DNA of 64,000 bases from Clostridiales bacterium (GTDB taxonomy: Bacteria; Bacillota; Clostridia; Christensenellales; Aristaeellaceae), in contig JALFVL010000037.1 of NCBI GenBank assembly GCA_022787165.1, positions 1 through 64,000 of the forward strand, written 5' to 3'. The position numbers were made by a program, and so were the translations under genes. This document shows, piece after piece, positions 59,276 to 64,000 of this stretch (the stretch's first letter is position 1; every line of letters starts with the position of its first letter). The notes under the pieces were generated by a model that did not search any database, was not told the origin of the DNA, and worked only from the letters and a program-made list of their open reading frames with translations.

Positions 59276-61162
59276 ATGTGCGGAATTGTGGGCTATGTCG
59301 GCGTACGCCAGGCGGCGCCGATCCTGCTTGAGGGGCTGAGCAAGCTTGAATACAGAGGATACGACTCGGCGGGCATCGCCGTGCGGGACGAAAACAGCGA
59401 GCATGTGGAGGTCGTCAAGGCGAAGGGACGGCTGCGCAACCTGATGCAGATGACCGATTCCGGCAACGCCGTGCGCGGCTGCTGCGGCATCGGCCACACG
59501 CGCTGGGCGACGCACGGCGAGCCCAGCGCCGTCAACGCGCATCCGCACTATTCGAAGGAAAAGCGCGTCGTCGTCGTGCATAACGGCATCATCGAGAATT
59601 ATCAGGACATCAAGGACATGCTCAGGCGCAAGGGCTACGTCTTCAGCACGCAGACGGACACCGAGGCCGCCGCGCTGCTGCTGGACAGCTACTATACGGA
59701 GCCGGGCAGGAGCAGCCTCTCCCCGCGGGAGCGCGCGCTTGGCGCCATCCGCGACATGATGATCCGCGTGCGCGGCAGCTATGCGCTGGGCATTCTCTTT
59801 GGCGACCAGCCAGGGGTGATCTACGCCGCGCGCAAGGACAGCCCGCTGATCCTGGGCTGCTGCGAGGGCGAAATGGAGGGACACATGATCGCCTCCGACG
59901 TGCCCGCCGTGCTGCAATACACGAGGAAGGTCGTCTACATCGACAACCTTGAAATCGCCTGCCTGACGCGCGAGGAGATGCACGTTTACAACATCGACTG
60001 CGAGGAGATCGAAAAGCCCGTCGCGGAGATCCGCTGGGATGCCGCCGCCGCCGAGAAGGACGGCTACGAGCATTTCATGATGAAGGAGATTCACGAGCAG
60101 CCGCGTGCCGTGCGCGACACGCTCTCCCCGCGCATCAAGGAGGCGGAGGACGGCACGCGCAGCATCGACCTGAGCGAGACGAGCCTCACGGACGACGACC
60201 TGCGCGCCGTCTCGCGCATCCTGCTCATCGGCTGCGGCTCGGCCTACCACGTCGGCATGGCGGAGCGCTATGTGATCGAGAAGCTTTCCCGCGTGCCCTG
60301 TGAGGTCGAGCTGGCCAGCGAATTCCGCTACCGCGACCCGATCCTCGCGCAGAACTGCCTCGCCGTCATCGTCAGCCAGAGCGGCGAGACGGCCGACAGC
60401 CTCGCGGCGCTGCGCCTTTGCAAAGAGCGCGGCGTGCGCACGCTGGCGGTCGTCAATGTCGTCGGCTCCTCGATCGCGCGCGAGGCCGACGCGGTCATGT
60501 ATACCTGGGCGGGGCCGGAGATCTCCGTGGCGACGACGAAGGCCTATTCGACCCAGCTCGCGGCGCTGTATCTGCTGGCCGTAAAGCTCGCCGCCGTGCG
60601 CGGGAGCATTGACGCGGCGCGGGAGCAGGCGCTCATCGGCGAGCTGCTCGCGCTGCCGGAGAAGATCGAGCGCATCCTTGGGGACAAGGAGCGGCTGCAA
60701 TGGTTCGCCAACAAGATGGCCGCCAGCAAGGACGTCTTCTTCATCGGCCGCGGGCTTGACTACGCCATCAGCCTGGAGGGCAGCCTCAAGCTCAAGGAGA
60801 TCAGCTACATCCACTCGGAGGCCTACGCCGCCGGCGAGCTCAAGCATGGCACGATCAGCCTCGTCGAGGAGGGCGTGATGGTCGTGGGCGTGGCGACGCA
60901 GCCGGAGCTGTTTGAAAAGGTCGTCTCCAACCTGGTCGAGGTGCGTAGCCGCGGCGCGTATCTCTTCGGCCTGACGACCTACGGGCAGTACGCTATCGAG
61001 GATACGGTCAACTTTACGGTCTATGTGCCGCGCACGGACCCGCTGTTTGCGACGTCGCTGGCGGTCGTGCCGCTGCAGCTGCTGGCCTACTACATCAGCT
61101 GCGCGAAGGGCCTGGACGTCGACAAGCCGAGGAACCTCGCCAAGAGCGTGACGGTGGAATAA
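59276..61162 (+). CDS. glmS: Glutamine--fructose-6-phosphate aminotransferase (isomerizing)
   Basis: 628 residues, slightly longer than the usual 600-610. Forms glucosamine 6-phosphate from fructose 6-phosphate and glutamine, feeding UDP-GlcNAc and so MurA. The N-terminal amidotransferase domain begins Met-Cys-Gly-Ile-Val with Cys2 as nucleophile after Met removal, then GHTRWATHG, VVHNGIIENY and TDTEAAALLL. Two SIS domains follow (IGCGSAYHVGMAERYVIE, VIVSQSGETADSLAALRL, GRGLDYAISLEGSLKLKEISYIHSEAYAAGELKHGTISLVEEG). It ends DKPRNLAKSVTVE. AAAGGAGAC precedes the ATG. Only 21 bp separate it from the previous gene, so no glmS ribozyme is present. Confidence 0.97.
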   Translation: MCGIVGYVGVRQAAPILLEGLSKLEYRGYDSAGIAVRDENSEHVEVVKAKGRLRNLMQMTDSGNAVRGCCGIGHTRWATHGEPSAVNAHPHYSKEKRVVVVHNGIIENYQDIKDMLRRKGYVFSTQTDTEAAALLLDSYYTEPGRSSLSPRERALGAIRDMMIRVRGSYALGILFGDQPGVIYAARKDSPLILGCCEGEMEGHMIASDVPAVLQYTRKVVYIDNLEIACLTREEMHVYNIDCEEIEKPVAEIRWDAAAAEKDGYEHFMMKEIHEQPRAVRDTLSPRIKEAEDGTRSIDLSETSLTDDDLRAVSRILLIGCGSAYHVGMAERYVIEKLSRVPCEVELASEFRYRDPILAQNCLAVIVSQSGETADSLAALRLCKERGVRTLAVVNVVGSSIAREADAVMYTWAGPEISVATTKAYSTQLAALYLLAVKLAAVRGSIDAAREQALIGELLALPEKIERILGDKERLQWFANKMAASKDVFFIGRGLDYAISLEGSLKLKEISYIHSEAYAAGELKHGTISLVEEGVMVVGVATQPELFEKVVSNLVEVRSRGAYLFGLTTYGQYAIEDTVNFTVYVPRTDPLFATSLAVVPLQLLAYYISCAKGLDVDKPRNLAKSVTVE

Positions 61163-61193
61163 GGCGGCACGAGGGAAAAACAAGGAGAAGCCC

Positions 61194-62780
61194 ATGAAGA
61201 AGAGAGAGGCGCTTGGGCGCGCGCTGCCCTGGCTCGTTTTGGCGGCGGCTTATGCGCTGTCCGTGGCGTTTATCGCGCGCTGCGGCATGCACAACCTCAA
61301 CGCGGACGACGCGAGCGAGATGGTGCTCGCATCGCTGCTCAACCGCGAGGGCGCGCTGCTCTCCCGGAATTGGCTGTACTCGACGGAGCTGCGGATCATC
61401 AGCCCTGTGCCGCTGTATCAGCTGGGGCTGCTGCTGTTTCCCGGCTCCTGGCATGCGGCGCGGACATTTGCCATCGCGATCGTGATGCTGCTCATCGCGG
61501 CGGCGATGCTCTTTGTGCTTGGCGAGCTGGGACTGCGCCGCTGCGCGCCCTGGCTGACGGCCGTCTTCATGCTGCCCTTCAGTCAGCCCTATGCCTATAT
61601 CATCCTGTATGAGTGCTATTACTCGATGCACTTCGTGCTGTCGCTCGTGATGCTGGGCCTTCTGTGCAGGGTGTCGCGCGTGGGGCTGCGCAGGGGGAAG
61701 GCCGGTTGTCTGCTGCTCGCGCTTTTGGGTCTGCTCAGCGGAATCAACAGCGTGCGGATGCTGACGAGCTTCATCGTGCCGGCTGCCGCGGCGGGACTGC
61801 TGCTGGCGACGGGCGAGATGAAGCGCCATGCGCGCTGCCGCGAGGCCGTTCATACGCCGGCCGTGCGCCTGGGCGCCGCCGGGCTGCTGGCGGCGCTGGC
61901 CGCCGGGGCGGGGTATCTGGCGAACATGAAGGGGCTCAGCCGGATCTACCGGTACAGCACCTATGAGGACATGGTCTTCACGGAATTCCGGCTCGATGAT
62001 TTCTGGCATCAGTTTGACGGCATTGTGCAGTCGTTCGGCTATCGCGCGAACGCGCCGTTCTTTTCGCCGCAGGGCATGGCCTGCATGATCGCCCTGGCGC
62101 TGACGGCCGCCGCCGCGCTGGCATGCGTGCGCCTGGCGCGCTGCTTTGGCAGTTTGCCGACGGAACACAGGCAACTGCTGCTGACCGCCGTGCTGGCGAT
62201 CGTGCTGGGCATGGTGCTCAACGTGCTGCTGAGCCAGTACATGACGCGCTATTTCTTTATCGGCATCCTGCTGCTGCTGCTGGTGCTTGCGGCGGCGCTT
62301 GAGCGCGAACTATCTGTGAACGCGTCACTGCGCAGGGGCGCTTGGGCGCTTCTGGCTGGCTGCTTTCTGTTTCAGACGTCCTGCGCTATGCGCTATGACT
62401 ATACGCAGGGAGAGGTCAACTACGAGATGGCGGCGGACTGGCTGCTTGAAAACGGCTACACGCAGGGCTACGCGACCTTCTGGAACGCCAATCTGCTGAC
62501 GGAGGCGAGCGACGGGCAGATCGAGATGTGGGTGCTCAGCGACAGGGGCGAGGCGGAATGGACGAGCCTGAGGCTGCATACGATGCTTCAGGAGGCGTCG
62601 CATTTGACGCGCGACCCGCAGGGCAGGGTCTTCCTGCTGGTCGACGAGATCGAAAACCAGGCGGATGCGCCGGTGCTTGACGAAGGTCACCTCGTCGGCG
62701 AGCTGGTCGGCTGGAGCTATTACGTCTACGGCTATGAGAGCGTGGACGAGATGCGCGCGCTCATCGGCGAAGGGCAATAA
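61194..62780 (+). CDS. Polytopic membrane protein, GT-C-like, paralogue of the gene at 57647
   Basis: 528 residues; AAGGAGAAG precedes the ATG. About eleven membrane helices, then a soluble tail of about 130 residues (EMAADWLLENGYTQGYATFWNANLLTEASDGQIEMWVLSD). The first loop carries an N-A-D-D-A-S-E acidic motif comparable to GT-C enzymes. Clearly paralogous to the gene on the other side of glmS across the whole length, with similar size and tail. Both probably use lipid-linked sugars for an envelope glycan, with GlmS supplying amino-sugar precursors, but this is an inference from neighbourhood. Followed by a strong terminator. Confidence 0.7.
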   Translation: MKKREALGRALPWLVLAAAYALSVAFIARCGMHNLNADDASEMVLASLLNREGALLSRNWLYSTELRIISPVPLYQLGLLLFPGSWHAARTFAIAIVMLLIAAAMLFVLGELGLRRCAPWLTAVFMLPFSQPYAYIILYECYYSMHFVLSLVMLGLLCRVSRVGLRRGKAGCLLLALLGLLSGINSVRMLTSFIVPAAAAGLLLATGEMKRHARCREAVHTPAVRLGAAGLLAALAAGAGYLANMKGLSRIYRYSTYEDMVFTEFRLDDFWHQFDGIVQSFGYRANAPFFSPQGMACMIALALTAAAALACVRLARCFGSLPTEHRQLLLTAVLAIVLGMVLNVLLSQYMTRYFFIGILLLLLVLAAALERELSVNASLRRGAWALLAGCFLFQTSCAMRYDYTQGEVNYEMAADWLLENGYTQGYATFWNANLLTEASDGQIEMWVLSDRGEAEWTSLRLHTMLQEASHLTRDPQGRVFLLVDEIENQADAPVLDEGHLVGELVGWSYYVYGYESVDEMRALIGEGQ

Positions 62781-62820
62781 GGCCACGGCAGCAAGGCGTG
62801 CCTTCAGCGAAGGAAACGGG

Positions 62821-62855
62821 ATCGGAGCGGGATGACCCGCTCCGATTCTTTCGTT
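62821..62855 (+). terminator. Terminator after the glnN-glmS operon
   Basis: Perfect 11-bp stem ATCGGAGCGGG (62821-62831) / CCCGCTCCGAT (62836-62846), loop ATGA, then TCTTTCGTTGT. Confidence 0.88.
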
Positions 62856-62972
62856 GTATTTTCAGGACGCTCGTGCTACAATAAGCATAATGGGTGCTTA
62901 TGGCTGACGATAGATGCCATTTTTCCCATCCTGCCCGAAACGGTTGATCATTCAGGACGGGAATGATATAAT
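62854..62972 (+). promoter_or_regulatory. Two tandem promoters before secA
   Basis: Distal: TTGTAT (62854-62859), 17 bp, TACAAT (62877-62882). Proximal: TTGATC (62944-62949), 17 bp, TATAAT (62967-62972), 65 bases before the secA ATG. Both have good -10 hexamers and identical spacing. The stretch between them shows only a weak palindrome (cataa...ttatg). Confidence 0.72.
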
Positions 62973-63036
62973 AGACAAGATGCGGCTGTGCGGGCAGACA
63001 ATCCGGCTGCCCCGCGCCGCGGTTTGGAGGATAGAC

Positions 63037-64000
63037 ATGGGGTTTTTTAGCAAGCTGTTCGACCCGACTGCCGGGGAGATCAAGCGCCTGGGGAAGATCG
63101 TCGATCAAATCGATTCCTTCGAAGAGGCGCATAAGAAGCTGAGCGACGCCGAGCTGCGCGCGAAGACGGATGAATTCCGCGAGCGCCTCAAAAAGGGCGA
63201 GACGCTTGACGACCTGCTGCCGGAGGCCTATTCCGTCGTGCGCGAGGCGACCTGCCGCGTGACCGGCAAGCGCCAGTTCCGCGTGCAGATGATGGGCGGC
63301 ATCGTGCTGCATCAGGGGCGCATCGCCGAGATGAAGACCGGCGAGGGCAAAACGCTCACGGCGACCATGCCGGCCTACCTCAACGCGCTCAGCGGCGAGG
63401 GCGTGCACGTCGTCACGGTCAACGACTACCTGGCCAAATTCCAGGGCGAGGACATCGGCCGCATCTTCCGCTTTTTGGGCATGAGCGTGGGCGTCATCGT
63501 GCATGACCTCAACCAGGAGGAGCGCAAGGCGGCTTACGCCTGCGACGTCACCTACGGCACCAACAACGAGATGGGCTTTGACTACCTGCGCGACAACATG
63601 GTCATCTACCAGAAGAACATGGTGCAGCGCGGTCATCACTTCGCCATCGTGGACGAGGTCGACTCCATCCTCATCGACGAGGCGCGCACGCCGCTGATCA
63701 TCTCCGGCGCGGGCGACAAGTCGACCGACATGTATGAAAAGGCGGATCGCTTCGTCTGCACGCTTCAGGAGGGCGAGGAGCCCGAGGAGGAGCGCTGGGA
63801 GGAGAACCCCCTCTCCGAGGAGGAGAAGGCCGCCATGCGCAAGGACTACGTCAAAGACGAGAAGAAGAAGACCTGCAACCTCTCCGAGGCGGGCGTGCGC
63901 AAGGCGGAGAAGTGGTTCGGCGTGGAGAACCTCGCCGACATCGCCAACAGCGAGCTGATGCACCACATCAACGCCGCGCTCAAGGCGCATGCGCTGATGA
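63037..64000 (+). CDS. secA: Preprotein translocase ATPase SecA, 5' part (3' end outside window)
   Basis: 321 residues visible, open to the window end; the full protein is about 850-900 residues. ATG 63037 with TTGGAGG 8 bases upstream. Drives export of signal-peptide proteins through SecYEG. Visible: the N-terminal SecY-facing helix ([25 protein letters not shown]), Walker A MKTGEGKT at about 100-107 within [68 protein letters not shown] and the [19 protein letters not shown] Walker B region at about 206-225, then part of the preprotein-binding domain. In most SecA the stretch before Walker A reads GMRHFDVQ; here GKRQFRVQ, a mild divergence. Supplies secretion for the many signal-peptide proteins here. 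Confidence 0.97.
   Translation, partial: MGFFSKLFDPTAGEIKRLGKIVDQIDSFEEAHKKLSDAELRAKTDEFRERLKKGETLDDLLPEAYSVVREATCRVTGKRQFRVQMMGGIVLHQGRIAEMKTGEGKTLTATMPAYLNALSGEGVHVVTVNDYLAKFQGEDIGRIFRFLGMSVGVIVHDLNQEERKAAYACDVTYGTNNEMGFDYLRDNMVIYQKNMVQRGHHFAIVDEVDSILIDEARTPLIISGAGDKSTDMYEKADRFVCTLQEGEEPEEERWEENPLSEEEKAAMRKDYVKDEKKKTCNLSEAGVRKAEKWFGVENLADIANSELMHHINAALKAHALM

Overview
The window is GC-rich (about two thirds G+C by eye) and reads as a chromosomal segment of a Gram-positive, anaerobic, high-GC Clostridia-type bacterium, probably gut-associated. The grounds are AGGAGG-type ribosome sites throughout, vegetative TTGACA/TATAAT promoters with 17-18 bp spacing, acetate fermentation genes (pta-ackA), FprA plus rubredoxin for oxygen defence, a CggR-type glycolysis regulator, a type III glutamine synthetase, a Nudix enzyme of NudF type, and ABC-driven glycan import instead of SusCD. 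No rRNA, tRNA, CRISPR array, insertion sequence or prophage was found. || Layout. 1-4165: 3' part of leuS, converging with a Nudix hydrolase/GH2-like gene pair. 4405-8556: a giant surface protein with six SH3-like domains, a 20-copy TPVPE stalk, one membrane span and a repetitive Pro/Ala cytoplasmic tail. 8689-17461: a polytopic membrane protein overlapping a RecB-nuclease/XPD-helicase fusion, then CapA, a NYN-LOTUS protein and a secreted Ig-like protein. 17562-19129: divergent FprA and rubredoxin. 19272-21602: a secreted lamin-tail/CotH protein. 21858-25464: an FHA / SEDS / penicillin-binding-protein operon. 25551-28729: a solute-binding protein, an unrecognised membrane protein and tmcAL. 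29070-32212: pta-ackA and yceD-rpmF. 32380-46518: a glycan utilisation region consisting of a ROK regulator, an MFS carrier, a seven-gene minus-strand operon (solute-binding protein, two permeases, heparinase-like lyase, DUF2264, GH88, a carbohydrate-binding-like protein) and a divergent lacI-type regulator plus GH2 beta-glucuronidase. 46677-52522: a cysteine hydrolase, then cggR and pgk-tpiA-gpmI. 52920-64000: SIMPL protein, murA, glnN, two paralogous polytopic membrane proteins enclosing glmS, and the 5' part of secA. || How it works together. The glycan region looks like a self-contained import-and-degrade module for uronic-acid-containing oligosaccharides. The binding protein and permeases take them up, and cytoplasmic enzymes without signal peptides split them (lyase, then unsaturated glucuronyl hydrolase and beta-glucuronidase). 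Two nearly identical 14-bp operators, one in front of the binding-protein gene and one in front of lacI, suggest a single LacI-type switch. Glycolysis (cggR regulon) and acetate formation (pta-ackA) supply energy. murA, glmS and the SEDS/PBP pair serve the cell wall. || Most notable non-coding signal. A family of intergenic elements has a CCGGCA...TGCCGG hairpin followed, at a fixed 19-21 nt from the hairpin start, by TTCCGACGA and, in the best copies about 38 nt later, by a GAGRCCGGWGCTYTG box. They lie in tandem before pta, in tandem between pgk and tpiA, singly between tpiA and gpmI, and inverted after the CotH gene. A second family consists of strings of short perfect hairpins with GAA/GGCA-type loops. 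Neither is explained by the coding annotation.
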